DNA of 64,000 bases from CAYOUV01 sp963790075 (GCA_963790075.1 CAWBNG010000004.1:496001-560000), one strand, 5' to 3'. Counted from the stretch's first letter, positions 42,787-52,361 are shown. Program-made: numbers and translations. Notes: generated by a model from the letters alone, not told the origin.

Positions 42787-44133
42787 CTACGGTTGGATGC
42801 CCCACTCCTGCAGCTTGGACAGGCCGGCCTGGAAGTGCGGGTTGAGGTAGACCGCCTGGCGCACGTCCTTGAAGGCTGAGGCCGAGTCGCCCAGGGCGTA
42901 TTCGGCCAGTCCGCGCCAGTACAGGCTTTCCTCCAGCACCGGTTCGCTGATGGTGTCGAGTGTGGTATTGACCAGGTCGATCACGTCCTGGTAGCGGCCT
43001 GAGTAATAGTAGGCGAAGTAGGGGCCGGTCTGGTACCACATGATGCGATAGGGGCGCTGCTTGTCGTCGTTGCCCAGTGTGGCGTAGATCTGGAAGGCCT
43101 GGTCGTATGCCAGCGCCGCGTCGGCGTACTGCTGCAACTGCACCTGGCTGGTGCCTTTGTTGAACCAGGCGAAGAACAAATCGATTCCGCTCAGGTTCTG
43201 GATATCCTGGTTAGCCACGTCCAGGGCGTGCTGGGCGGCCCACCCCGCATCGGCGTAGGGACCCAGCAGATCGAGCAGTTCCGCCTCGCGCTCGGGCGGG
43301 TAGACCACGATGAACAGGTTGTCGAACGAGCGCCAGCCTTCGGCGAAGGTCTGGTAGTCGATGTGGTAATCCGGCCCTTCGCGGTAGGTATCCTGGACGA
43401 TCAACTCGCCCGCGACGTCGTCGTAGCCGGTGGCGAACTGGTAGTGTCCCAGCCAGCCGACCTTGCCGGAGTAGTCCTTCTCGTAGTAGCCCTTCTCGGC
43501 GATGGGCGGGAAGCCGGCCGCGATCAGGCGCTTGAACAGCACCACGTCCCCGCCATAGCGGAACAGCGCGCGGAATTCGGTGTCGTTGTTGACGAAATCG
43601 ACCATCTCGTAGGGCATGACGTTCTTGTCGGTCTTGCCGCGGTCGATGAAGCTCTTCTTGGGGTCGTTCTCGCCCGGCTTGATGGCCTTGGCCACGTCGT
43701 CGCGCGTGCCTTTCCAGCCCCAGAAGTTGAGTGCCATGGTCAGGTTGGCCGGGCCGCAGTAGTTCCAGCGGTTGAACTGGTCGACATAAACCACGCCTGG
43801 CAGCGAGACCTGCTCGGGCAGAGGTGTGGGCGTGATCGTCGGCGTGGCGGTCGGACCGGAGGTCGGGCTGGGGGTGCGGCTCGGCGTGGGCGTGGACTGG
43901 TCCCCCTGCAGAGCCTGCATGGTGGCGCTGACCATGGCGGCCAGCTGGTCCTGCTGGGCTGGCTGGAAGACGGCCTGGTCCGGCGGGCGGAAGAAGTAGA
44001 TGATCTGGGTGCGCAGGTTGTCGAGCCGCCAGGACAGGCGTTCGTGCACAGGCGGGAGGTAGTACAGCCCGACCGCCGCGGCGGCGGCGACCAGCAGGTA
44101 GAGGACGATACGGGTAAAACGCGTGGTACGCAT
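42787..44133 (-). CDS. Membrane-anchored C39-like peptidase with TPR-type C-terminus
   Basis: A 448-residue protein. An N-terminal anchor helix (IVLYLLVAAAAAVGLYYLP) is followed by a Thr/Pro-rich linker (TPTPSRTPSPTSGPTATPTI) and a papain-like C39 domain: nucleophile region FNRWNYCGPANLTMAL, then GWLGHYQFATGYDD with His and Asp. Residues ~290-448 contain TPR-like helical repeats (AALAYDQAFQIYATLGNDD; LYWRGLAEYALGDSASAFKD). It is probably extracytoplasmic, cleaving or binding peptides. The neighbour sbcD is transcribed from the same unit. Confidence 0.82.
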   Translation of the reverse strand: MRTTRFTRIVLYLLVAAAAAVGLYYLPPVHERLSWRLDNLRTQIIYFFRPPDQAVFQPAQQDQLAAMVSATMQALQGDQSTPTPSRTPSPTSGPTATPTITPTPLPEQVSLPGVVYVDQFNRWNYCGPANLTMALNFWGWKGTRDDVAKAIKPGENDPKKSFIDRGKTDKNVMPYEMVDFVNNDTEFRALFRYGGDVVLFKRLIAAGFPPIAEKGYYEKDYSGKVGWLGHYQFATGYDDVAGELIVQDTYREGPDYHIDYQTFAEGWRSFDNLFIVVYPPEREAELLDLLGPYADAGWAAQHALDVANQDIQNLSGIDLFFAWFNKGTSQVQLQQYADAALAYDQAFQIYATLGNDDKQRPYRIMWYQTGPYFAYYYSGRYQDVIDLVNTTLDTISEPVLEESLYWRGLAEYALGDSASAFKDVRQAVYLNPHFQAGLSKLQEWGIQP

Positions 44134-44321
44134 GGCGGGGATTATAACATTTATGTCGGGGTGTTTATTCGGGGAGAAATTTATTCTATACTGGTCTCAA
44201 GTGGTGGCCAAACTTTTATGGATCAGGCGGATGCGTGCAGCAATTGATGCAAAAAATGGTATTTACATTCTATAAGAAGTTAGGTCGACGGTGTCAACCG
44301 AATCATTAGTTAGCTTGACGC

Positions 44322-44472
44322 TGTAACATAAACGGTGGGTTTTAAAAATCGTGAAAAAAACACACGTTTTTTGATGACTATTTCAGTGTCCGAGTGGGAA
44401 GAAATGCGCTTGAAGCCCATCGGAACGGACACAAAAGTAGGAAATTTAAACTCACCAACCGCCTATGTTACA
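44322..44472. mobile_element. 151-bp MITE with the same terminal repeats as the adjacent IS
   Basis: It starts TGTAACATAAACGGTGGGTT and ends CACCAACCGCCTATGTTACA, imperfect inverted repeats shared with the IS at 44491-45687. The interior has an AT-rich hairpin (AAAAACACACG TTTTTTG type) and no ORF. Its right end is followed by RACACAGGCGGAA, as is the right end of the IS. Confidence 0.75.
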
Positions 44473-44490
44473 GACACAGGCGGAAGACTC

Positions 44491-45687
44491 TGTAACATAA
44501 ACGGTGGGTTTTGAAAAAAAGACGAGCTTCTTGTAAGATATTGGTGTCGAAGCCAAACTACAAGGAGCCCGTCCATGCCCATTGTGACCCTGAAGCTACC
44601 GAATGTCAAGCAGAAAACCGAGGCACGGCCAAAGGTATGTCCGTATTGCAAAGGAGGGACCTTCCAGCGCTGGGGGCAGGTGCTCAAGCCTGTGAAGGAT
44701 AGCCGAGTGCGGAATGTAAAAGTGTATCGGTATCGCTGCTGTCACTGTCAACGCACGTTTCGGCATTATCCAGAAGGGAACACGCGGGCTGATCAGACGC
44801 AGCGCTTACAAATCTTTGCAGCCATCTTGTGGAGGTTGGGTTTGAGCCATCGCGCCAGCAGCCTGATCTTGAGTGCTTTGAAGGTGTCTTTGAGCCATAT
44901 GAGCGTCTGGCGGGACGTGCAGGCCCAGGCAGAGAGGCGCAAACGAGGGGGCCAGTGGCAGCCAGTGCGGGTATTGGGCTTGGATGGGGCTTATGTCCTG
45001 GGCTGGGGAAGCAAACAGCCGGTGCTGGTAGCGGTTGACCTGGGGACGGGAGAACCGCTGGCGATCGGGTATGTGAATGAATACGACCCGCAGGCAGTGC
45101 GGCGTTGGTTGGAGCCTTTGGTGCAGCAGCATGGCATCACGGTGATCGTCACGGATGACCTGTTCAGTTACAAGCTCGTGGCCGAGCAACTGCAGTTGGG
45201 CCATCAGATCTGCCAGTTCCATGTGCGCCGCTGGGTGGGCAGGAGCCTCAAAGAGCTGCAGGAGAGGCTGCCCCAGGAATGGCTGTGGGTGCTGGATGAG
45301 ATCCGCCAACTACTTGAAACTATGCCACCTGCTGGCAGCAAACGCTTGTATGCCCTCTGGAAACAACTGCCTGGTCGGCGCTCGCCACCCGACCAGGCTC
45401 GTACCCCCTTGGAACAACTACGCGATTTGCTCTTGCGGCTGAGTGAGCATTGGCGCTTTTATTGCACTTTTCAGTCCGAGCCCACCGTTCCCTGGACCAA
45501 TAATGCCACCGAACGAGCCATTGGGCGCATGAAGATGCGCGCTCGAACTGTACGCGGCTATAAATCCTGGCCAGGCATGCACAATGGCCTGCTCTTGGCC
45601 GGAACGAAACTTGATTGATCTTGAGAAATTACGTGAGATTCCCCGTTTCCCACCAATTCCCAAAAATCACCAACCGTCTATGTTACA
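44491..45687 (+). mobile_element. Insertion sequence (about 1.2 kb)
   Basis: Left end TGTAACATAAACGGTGGGTT and right end CACCAACCGTCTATGTTACA are imperfect inverted repeats of ~26 bp enclosing one transposase gene. A 151-bp MITE with the same ends lies 18 bp to the left. No clear target duplication was found. The right end is followed by ACACAGGCGGAA, a segment also found at the MITE's right end. Confidence 0.8.
44575..45618 (+). CDS. DDE transposase with N-terminal zinc ribbon
   Basis: A 347-residue transposase. The N-terminus has CPYCKGG and YRCCHCQRTF, a zinc ribbon for terminal-repeat binding. The catalytic core shows Asp in VLGLDGAYVLGWG, Asp in VIVTDDLFSYKL, a CQFHVRRW segment, and Glu in WTNNATERAIGRMK. 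I cannot assign an IS family from the sequence alone. ATG 44575 is preceded by AAGGAG. The ORF is intact, so this copy may be active and could mobilise the MITE. Confidence 0.85.
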   Translation: MPIVTLKLPNVKQKTEARPKVCPYCKGGTFQRWGQVLKPVKDSRVRNVKVYRYRCCHCQRTFRHYPEGNTRADQTQRLQIFAAILWRLGLSHRASSLILSALKVSLSHMSVWRDVQAQAERRKRGGQWQPVRVLGLDGAYVLGWGSKQPVLVAVDLGTGEPLAIGYVNEYDPQAVRRWLEPLVQQHGITVIVTDDLFSYKLVAEQLQLGHQICQFHVRRWVGRSLKELQERLPQEWLWVLDEIRQLLETMPPAGSKRLYALWKQLPGRRSPPDQARTPLEQLRDLLLRLSEHWRFYCTFQSEPTVPWTNNATERAIGRMKMRARTVRGYKSWPGMHNGLLLAGTKLD

Positions 45688-45707
45688 AACACAGGCGGAA
45701 TTATGTA

Positions 45708-45736
45708 TTGAACTTCACAATTAACCATGCTAAGAT
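45708..45736 (+). promoter_or_regulatory. Promoter of the small RNA at 45743
   Basis: TTGAAC (45708-45713), 17-base spacer, TAAGAT (45731-45736). Confidence 0.6.
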
Positions 45737-45742
45737 GTAATC

Positions 45743-45847
45743 AGAAGTATAAACGGAACCAAGTTTCAGCATTGCTGGGTTTCACGAACCCGAAGACTTG
45801 GAAACATTAAGGCGAATCCATCTTGTTGTGGATTCGCTTTGTTTTTT
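45743..45847 (+). ncRNA. Candidate stand-alone small structured RNA (~105 nt)
   Basis: From the promoter at 45708-45736 the transcript would contain a three-way-junction-like fold: CCAAGT / ACTTGG (6 bp) enclosing AGC-ATT-GCT and GGGTT-TCACG-AACCC hairpins, then the terminator hairpin GCGAATCCA / TGGATTCGC followed by TTTGTTTTTT. No ORF or ribosome site. It does not match any RNA class I know well. Located 20 bp beyond the IS end. Confidence 0.5.
45812..45847 (+). terminator. Intrinsic terminator of the small RNA
   Basis: A 9-bp stem GCGAATCCA / TGGATTCGC, 8-base loop, then TTTGTTTTTT. Confidence 0.85.
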
Positions 45848-46272
45848 GTAAAAATAGATAGGCCAATAAAAAATCCGGTATTCCATTCATGGATTTTTCG
45901 ATACTTATGTGGTGACGAATTTTTGCTTTATAGCTTGTGAAGAACATATCTTAGAATCGATTAAGACAGGAATCAGCTATAAGCAGTTCGGTCTAGGCTA
46001 TCAACCGGGTACATAGTTATCCCGCCGAAGCGCAAAATGGCGGATGAGGAACAACTTGTTTGACTCAATGGTTTTTGGGCAATAGCATAGAGTTGGATTA
46101 TCAAGGGTCGTTGAAGATGGAGGTGGATATGAAGTGATTGAAGGCAAAGTATTATTTTCGTGATTCTGGCTGGGTTTTATGTGGACAGAAAGCCTGCATA
46201 ATACCTGAAAAGTAAGGATATACAACTCAAAATAAGAATAAGCAAGAAATATAAACCAGTAAGGAGGAACTA
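45848..46272. other. 425-bp AT-rich gap
   Basis: No credible ORF or familiar signal apart from the ribosome site AAGGAGG at its end, which belongs to the gene at 46273. Confidence 0.5.
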
Positions 46273-46642
46273 ATGCCAGCGGACGTGAAGGTTTTTAATA
46301 TTACTAGATATCAAGTCCAATTTCATAGGACCGTAGTAACAATAAATGGTAAAAATTACAACCGCAGTGCACTCATTAACTGCCTGGGACCAAACCAGTC
46401 GACCGATGAAGTAAAGTGGCTCAATATTTAACTTTTTAGATATCGAAAGTGATGTACCTGCGAATACTACACGGCGGGTTGGGAATCAATATATAGTGGA
46501 TATATTTAGTAAGGCTAGTTACTATGCATGGTTCATCGACTTGCTTAGGAACGAAGGACCAACAGTTTTAGAATTTTCCCTCACGGAGCCATCTTGGAAC
46601 AAGTTGAGAACCGGTAACGAGCCTATCGGGGAAGGTGAGTAG
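46273..46642 (+). pseudogene. Hypothetical small gene with frameshift
   Basis: AAGGAGGAACTA precedes ATG 46273. The first frame (MPADVKVFNITRYQVQFHRT, then NYNRSALINCLGPNQSTDEV) stops at 46431; a second frame opens around 46415 and runs SGSIFNFLDIESDVPANTTR to GEPIGEGE-like end at 46642 (RTGNEPIGEGE). The total of 370 bases is 3n+1, so removing one base joins the frames into a ~122-residue protein. No family recognised. Confidence 0.5.
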
Positions 46643-46814
46643 ACTAGCTCGGCCTGCAATTCACCGATTTCCTTAGACGATTGTGCCCCAGTAAACAAGC
46701 CGCCGTTCGGTATATTACAAAGGGGACACCGGTGAACAGGGTCGCATGTTCAATTTGGTATCTGCTGAAGCAAGACGTATAGAGATACCGATTGGGAAGG
46801 AGAAAGGACATTCT

Positions 46815-48422
46815 ATGACCACCAATGATCTATTATTGTTGATGCAAAGAAGAGACCTCTTGCACGGATGGGTAGACATGCACACCCACCCATTGGCGCA
46901 CCTCGGTTTTAGTGGAAAACTCCTTCATGGTGGAAACGATATTGGCTCACTCCTGCCTACCGACAGCCAGTGCCGGAACCATGTGCGCGCGAGTGACATG
47001 GGTCACGCCCTTGGCCCCGATAACCCCACTCACGGTGGTTGGGATGCCTTAAAGAATATCTGCGGAGATGACATCCGTCAGCAAGTGATCAACAATGTTC
47101 AGAAGGAGAATAAGGCAGTCCAGACACCTTTCATGGCTCGCGGGGCTCCAGATTTCCGAGACTGGCCAAAATGGAACGACATCACACACCAGAAGATGTG
47201 GGTCGACTGGATTCAAAGAGCACATTGGGGTGGTCTGCGTGTAATGGTAGCGCTCGCCGTCCACAACCAGACATTAGCCGCGGCTGTCGCCGGTCCAGGA
47301 GACGGTCCCATGGACGATAAGGGTTCGATGGACCTGCAAATCGACGAGATTAAGGCGTTTGTATCCCGGCATGGCTTTATGGAAGTCGCTTACCGTCCAG
47401 AAGATCTAAGAAACATCGTCAGTTCCAATAAAATCGCTATCGTGATCGGGGTTGAGATTGATGCAATCGGGAATTTCCACAACGGCACGAATCCATCGCT
47501 TCAGATGCTCAAGGCCGAAATCCTGCGATTACACGGCAAGGGCGTCCGCTACATTTTCCCGATACACATAATTGACAATAAACTTGGTGGAACAGCCGTT
47601 TACGAAAAGGGATTCGATTTCTCCAACTATAGAGAATATGGCGAGTTCTGGAGCCTGCAGAAATCGCTTCCTACCGATAAAATCACGTACCGGTACGCTG
47701 CTGACAGTGGTTTTGACCTCGCAGTAGCTTTTGTTAAGGTCAGCAAGCTTGACATTGACCCGTTTCGAAACCCGCCTGCTCCTCCTAAATGCGTTTCCGG
47801 CACAGGACACATGAACTCAAAGGGACTCACGCCGCTTGGCGAAGGGGCTATCAAGGAAATGATGAGACTTGGCATGATGATCGATATTGATCATATGTCT
47901 CAAAAGTCAGCGAATCGAGCATTAGAGATAGCCAAATCCGTGGTCAACGGCGGATATCCTTTGAACTCAGGCCACAATGGACCGAGGACTTCCGCACCCC
48001 AAGACACCGAGTACCAAAGAACAGAGGTGCAGATGCAAAGGATTGCGGCTCTCGGGGGCATGTTTGGTCTCGGCACCGATGGTATCGACGCACCAACATT
48101 TGTGAAATGGTACAACCAAGTGCTAAACCAGACGGGCAACCGCGGAGTCGGGATCGGAACGGATACGAACGGCCTTGCGAAGGGACCGAGACCAAGAGGA
48201 GTAGCGATCCAATACGATGGGGATTTTCCAATGAGCGCAACTGGAACCAAGACGTGGAACTACAATGAAGAGGGGGTTGCTCACTACGGTATGCTCGCTG
48301 ACTTTTTGCGGGACATAAACGGACTTGACGGCGGGAGAGCGGTCATCGACGGCCTTAATCGCAGTGCCGAGGATTTCGCGCGGATGTGGGAACGTTGCGA
48401 ACGTCAGAAATACAAGGTTTGA
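46815..48422 (+). CDS. M19-like (renal dipeptidase-type) metal-dependent hydrolase
   Basis: A ~535-residue amidohydrolase-fold protein. Metal-binding candidates are the N-terminal WVDMHTHPL, VIGVEIDA, the PIHIIDN segment, MIDIDHMS and the GTDTNGLA motif near the C-terminus, resembling M19 membrane dipeptidases but longer, with an insert of ~150 residues after HTHP. No signal peptide. ATG 46815 is preceded by GGAGAAAGGA; ATG 46746 would add 23 residues without a ribosome site. Base composition is lower in GC than the core genes; it stands in the accessory region after the frameshifted small gene. Confidence 0.7.
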   Translation: MTTNDLLLLMQRRDLLHGWVDMHTHPLAHLGFSGKLLHGGNDIGSLLPTDSQCRNHVRASDMGHALGPDNPTHGGWDALKNICGDDIRQQVINNVQKENKAVQTPFMARGAPDFRDWPKWNDITHQKMWVDWIQRAHWGGLRVMVALAVHNQTLAAAVAGPGDGPMDDKGSMDLQIDEIKAFVSRHGFMEVAYRPEDLRNIVSSNKIAIVIGVEIDAIGNFHNGTNPSLQMLKAEILRLHGKGVRYIFPIHIIDNKLGGTAVYEKGFDFSNYREYGEFWSLQKSLPTDKITYRYAADSGFDLAVAFVKVSKLDIDPFRNPPAPPKCVSGTGHMNSKGLTPLGEGAIKEMMRLGMMIDIDHMSQKSANRALEIAKSVVNGGYPLNSGHNGPRTSAPQDTEYQRTEVQMQRIAALGGMFGLGTDGIDAPTFVKWYNQVLNQTGNRGVGIGTDTNGLAKGPRPRGVAIQYDGDFPMSATGTKTWNYNEEGVAHYGMLADFLRDINGLDGGRAVIDGLNRSAEDFARMWERCERQKYKV

Positions 48423-48610
48423 TAGTTCACTTCTGGTGAGTTCTGGGGGCAGAATCAGGGATAACCTTGAAGGGGGGATAGTTCTTTGTATTTATAAGAT
48501 GATCTTCTCCTGAACATGTAAACACAGTGCAAAGATAAGAGTATTGGAGAAAAGATAAATTTGTTGATGGAAAACCAAGAAAATACTAACTCGTGTAAAT
48601 TGATATTGCA

Positions 48611-48750
48611 GGCTAACAAGGCGTGATCTGGACGCTGGGGATTCTGCGCCAGTGCCAGCCTATGCCCCGCAGGGGCACCCTTTCCCCCTTGATGGGGACC
48701 TTCGGCAGGGTGCTCCACTGCGTTCCGCGAACGCAGACCGTTAGAGCGCT
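48611..48750 (+). repeat. attC-like element
   Basis: Starts GGCTAACAAGGCGTG, contains GGACGCTGGGGATTCTGCG (shared with the 24.5-kb element) and CCCGCAGGGG / CCTTCGGCAGG hairpins, and ends GCAGACCGTTAGAG. The following cassette gene starts 17 bases later. Confidence 0.6.
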
Positions 48751-48767
48751 TTGGATAATTCGAAAAC

Positions 48768-49755
48768 ATGGCACAAAAAATAACCAAGTACGACGAGGTA
48801 GCAAAGCAAGTTTTGGAAAATTACGAGTTGTTACGGGCCTCGTCAATCCTTTATTCGGCACAGCGATAATATTACCTATAAGGTCACAACTTCAAATTCA
48901 GAGTCGTTTCTTCTCCGTATTCACATTCCAATAACTTTGGCAATGGGAACTCATGGTGTAGACTTTGATATGGTGAATTCCGAAGTTGCTTGGATGTTGG
49001 CGTTAGGGCAAGAAACTAATCTGGTCATTCAAAAGCCAATTCGGAATAAATCAGGCGCACTGGTGACAAGTATTCCCATTGATGATGGGACAACAGTTAA
49101 CAGCACATTACTGAGCTGGATTGAAGGTGAGCCTTATCACCGAGAATTAGAAAATGAAGAAACAGCCTATCAAATTGGCACAATCCTGGCGACATTACAC
49201 AATCAAGCAAGCCGATGGAAAATTCCTGAAGGTTTCACACGTCCAAGACGAGACATCCAATATTTTGAAAAAAAGCTAAATGGCCTGAAACCTGCAGTAA
49301 ATGATGGGCGAATAAGTGCGTCAGACTATTCTGAATTATCGGAATCAATTTCATTACTGGTCGGCATGCTTAGCAACTTGGATGAAATCCCGGAATTGCA
49401 CGGCATTATGCACGCAGATATGCACAAAGGAAATATGCTTTATCATGAAGGTGAAATTCGATTGATCGATTTTTCCTTTTGTGCGTTTGGAAATTACATA
49501 TTCGATCTAGGCATATGTCTAAGTGATATGAAGGAAGAATTACACAAGTTTTGCCTTCAAGGCTATCAAAGTTTGCGGGAACTGTCCGATCATTACCAAG
49601 AATTGATAGAAGTTTTCTTCCTTGGCAGCATAGTTGGAACATTTTCATTTTGGGTAGATAATCCGAATGCGCAAGAAAACCTGGCGAGGAAAGTTCCCCA
49701 AATAACCAGAGATTATGCGGTAAGGTTTAATCAAAATGAACATTTTTGGTTTTAG
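48768..49755 (+). pseudogene. Aminoglycoside-phosphotransferase-fold kinase, frameshifted
   Basis: ATG 48768 opens MAQKITKYDEVAKQVLENYEL; the frame then ends at a stop after ILYSAQR. The kinase frame RHSDNITYKVTTSNSESFLL begins one base out of phase near 48842-48852 and runs to 49755. Length 988 = 3n+1. The kinase part has the Brenner motif HGIMHADMHKGNMLY, the metal motif RLIDFSFC and phosphotransferase helices. An internal ATG (48937 or near) could give a truncated protein lacking the glycine-rich lobe. Cassette-type gene between attC-like sites. Confidence 0.65.
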
Positions 49756-49837
49756 CGCTCTAACCCGGGTTGCACCGGACGCTCGCCCACACGCCGGCCT
49801 GTGCCCCGAAGGGGTGTAACGCACACCGTTAGGCTAT
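49756..49837 (+). repeat. attC-like site, most canonical copy
   Basis: About 80 bp, the usual attC size: it begins CGCTCTAAC right after the kinase stop, contains GGTTGCACCGGACGC and CCCCGAAGGGG, and ends CACACCGTTAGGC. Confidence 0.65.
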
Positions 49838-49870
49838 TTTTCTGAAGGGAGTAAAGAAAGAGAGCATAAA

Positions 49871-50497
49871 ATGAGCCACTTCAAACAGCAATTTGGAATT
49901 ATAAAGACAATAATAATACTAGCAGCCCTCATCATTATTGGATTCTTCTCTACTGAAAAGGTATTTGCTTGTTCTTGTGTTGCGCCTGGTACGCCCGAAG
50001 AAGAAATGAAGAAATTTGATGCTGTATTTATGGGTACAGTAACAAGTATCAGGGAACGCAATGTATCAGACTTTGATCCAACTCAAACAAGGTCAATAGA
50101 TGATCCAGTAAAAATAGGAATAAATGTAGGTCATTCGTGGAAAGGAGTTACTACTGATTTTATATATGTATATACGGGTTATGGTAGCGGAGATTGCGGC
50201 TATCCTGTTACCGGTTTTGAGACATATTTGTTCTATGCATCAGGCCCAATTGACAATTTGAATATATCGATTTGCTCTAGAACTTCGTTATATAGAGAAG
50301 CGCAGGAAGACAGAAGTTATCTAGGACAACTCCAAGAGTTATCGCTTAGACATGTTATTCCTCAAAATGAAGATTCTATTGAGGATAATAAAATGGGGAT
50401 TATTTTTCTACTTGGCGGTTTAACAATCGTATTATCTATTGCCGTAATCTACTTAATTGTGATAAATCAAAAAATGAGAAGGAAAAATAGTAAATAG
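49871..50497 (+). CDS. Secreted TIMP/NTR-like protein with C-terminal membrane anchor
   Basis: A 208-residue protein. The signal peptide (TIIILAALIIIGFFSTEKVFA) is followed by a mature N-terminus CSCVAPGTPEEEMKKFDAVF, which is the pattern of TIMP-like (netrin-module) domains: Cys at or near residue 1 of the mature form and an OB-fold start. GYGSGDCGYPV and ISICSRTSLYR supply further cysteines. A C-terminal helix (MGIIFLLGGLTIVLSIAVIYLIV) plus a basic tail anchors it. In bacteria these proteins are of unknown role; a protease inhibitor is one option. AT-rich cassette gene. Confidence 0.65.
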   Translation: MSHFKQQFGIIKTIIILAALIIIGFFSTEKVFACSCVAPGTPEEEMKKFDAVFMGTVTSIRERNVSDFDPTQTRSIDDPVKIGINVGHSWKGVTTDFIYVYTGYGSGDCGYPVTGFETYLFYASGPIDNLNISICSRTSLYREAQEDRSYLGQLQELSLRHVIPQNEDSIEDNKMGIIFLLGGLTIVLSIAVIYLIVINQKMRRKNSK

Positions 50498-50695
50498 CAA
50501 CAACCCACCGATTAATGTAAGTGTCAAGGGCAGAGGGCAAAACTAGCGAATATTCATCATTTTCAAGCTTCACGGCTTCAAACGGTCACGAGGGAGCATT
50601 TTCTTGTGGCCGTTTTTCGTTTCCAGCTTAACGCCCAGAACCTTCGCCAGCCATTTGGTGGCGAAGGTAGTTCTCTTTTTAGAGAAGGGGTTACC
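50498..50695. other. Gap containing the 3' flank of the IS110 element
   Basis: No gene. An imperfect repeat GGCCGTTTTTCGTTTCCAGC lies 70-90 bases beyond the transposase stop and may be near the element's right end; IS110 elements lack clear terminal repeats, so the border is not defined. Confidence 0.4.
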
Positions 50696-51944
50696 CTATC
50701 CGGGCGGTTGCAAGTCTGGCATCAATTCCAGGATCTCGGCTTCGCTGGCCAGGCGGTGCGGGTGTTTGGGATCCAGGGCCACGCGCTGCAATTCACTCCC
50801 GATCCCCAGTTTCATCAGGTAGTAGCGTACAAACTGCGGCCGCGTCAAGCCCTTGCGCTGGGCTTCATCCAGCTGCCAGGACCAGGTGTAGTACTTGTAG
50901 GCGATGCGTTCTTCAGAATAGTGCCCATACGGCTCCTGGCGGGTCAGCACGTACCAGACCAGGGTCAGCAAACGCCGGGCAATGGCTACAAAGGCCTGGT
51001 TGCGGTGCATGCGTCGTTCCAGGATAGCGAAAAGCCTTTTCCAGTACGGGTCGGCTTTCACCGCTCGCCGGGCCACTTCCACCATCGCCCAGCGCAGTTC
51101 GCGCCGTCCCTCTTTCGTGATGCCCTTGCCACGCAGCTTCACCCCGCTCTGCTCCACCCCTGGCACCAGTCCCGAGTAGCTCGCCAGCTTCTTCGGGCTC
51201 TCGAAGCGGCTGACATCTCCAATCGCTGCCAGCACCGTCATGCCGGTCACTACTCCAAACCCGGGGATCTGCATCAGGTACAGCATCTGCTCCGCCCAGG
51301 GTTCCTCATGGCTCATGCGCCTCAGCTCCCCTGTGATGCGCTCGATCTGTCCCTGCAGGTACTGCTTGGTCTCCAAGTCCAGATCCAGTTGGAAACGCTC
51401 CATGCCCTCTAGCTTCTCCCGCCAGCCCATATCCTTCTCCTGGAAGCGTTTCCCCCGCGGATGTCCCAGATGATGGCGGTGCGAGACGCTGTGCATGCGG
51501 TTCACCACCTGGGTGTGCATGCCTACCAAGCGCCTGCGCTGCGAGATCAACTGCCTCAACTCGCGCACTTCCTTGGGCGGCACCCAGACTGTGGGCACCA
51601 GGTTAGCCGCCAGCAACCGCGCAAGGATCAGGGTATCCTTCTTGTCCGTCTTCACGCGTGCGCAAGCGATCTGCTTGACCCTGATCGGGTTGGCCACCAG
51701 CACTTCCGCTGCCAGCGGCTCCAGCAGATCGTACACGTGCCAGGCGTTGGTCGTCGAATTCGATCACCACCCGGTCACTCGGCTTGAGGTGCCTGGTCAG
51801 CCAGCCCTCCAATTCTTCGTGTTCCACCCGGCAGGTTTCCAGGAGTTCTTGCCCATCTCGATCCACCCCCGCAATCACTGAATAGTGCTTATGAATATCC
51901 AGGGCGATGTAGCGGCAAAGGCTTGCATTTGCATTCTCTCTCAT
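50696..51944 (-). pseudogene. IS110-family transposase, frameshifted
   Basis: The N-terminal RuvC-like half starts MRENANASLCRYIALDIHKH with the first catalytic Asp and reaches RVVIEFD; the rest continues in another frame from NAWHVYDLLEPLAAE. The shift near 51745-51760 leaves a total of 1249 = 3n+1. The second half contains KTDKKDTLILARLLAANLVP and the C-terminal Tnp_20 domain IPGFGVVTGMTVLAAIG and LASYSGLVPGVEQSG with the Ser used by these DEDD recombinases. Without the frameshift it would be ~416 residues. As written it cannot make active transposase. Confidence 0.85.
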
Positions 51945-52212
51945 GCTAAACTCTCCTTAGGTTGTGGGTGGGGCGTGGATTTTTGCCTGCACCGTGCCGC
52001 AGGCACAGGTGGGCATGGAGTGATATACACCGATTCGGGCTCGTAGCCCAGACGAGAATCCACCGGGCAGCTAAGTAACAACTCGGGTTGAGATCATTGC
52101 TCTCTCCCATAGGCCGCTTCAGCTTGCCCAGATGCTCCAGCCCCGGTTGGCATCCCGGTGTGGTGTCTCTCAACTCCACAGGATACCACCGCCGCGCCCC
52201 ACCTATGACATT
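51945..52212 (-). ncRNA. Possible bridge-RNA region of the IS110 element
   Basis: About 270 non-coding bases lie directly upstream of the transposase start. IS110-group elements encode their guide (bridge) RNA in such a region. Visible hairpin arms include CTGCACCGTGCCGCAGG and GGTTGTGGGTGGGG segments. The ends were not determined. Confidence 0.3.
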
Positions 52213-52215
52213 CTA

Positions 52216-52361
52216 GTAACACAGCGTGCAGCGGACTTGTGGGATTCGCACCGCTAAATGGGGTTGGTTCAGGCTTTGGGGAATACAGCTATAATGACGT
52301 TATCCAAGTCCCGCCCACGAGCCGGTACCCTTACAGGGTGCAACGCGAACGCAAACCGTTG
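52216..52361 (+). repeat. attC-like site, left part, interrupted by the group II intron
   Basis: TAACACAGCGTGCAGCGGAC opens the site and CGCAAACCGTTG ends it at the intron boundary. The R' core is completed by GGCAGAT after the intron (53104). Confidence 0.6.

Noticed and set aside
43228..44247. 339-codon plus-strand ORF opposite the C39-peptidase gene
   Set aside because: Shadow frame; no motifs and low-complexity Gly/Arg content.
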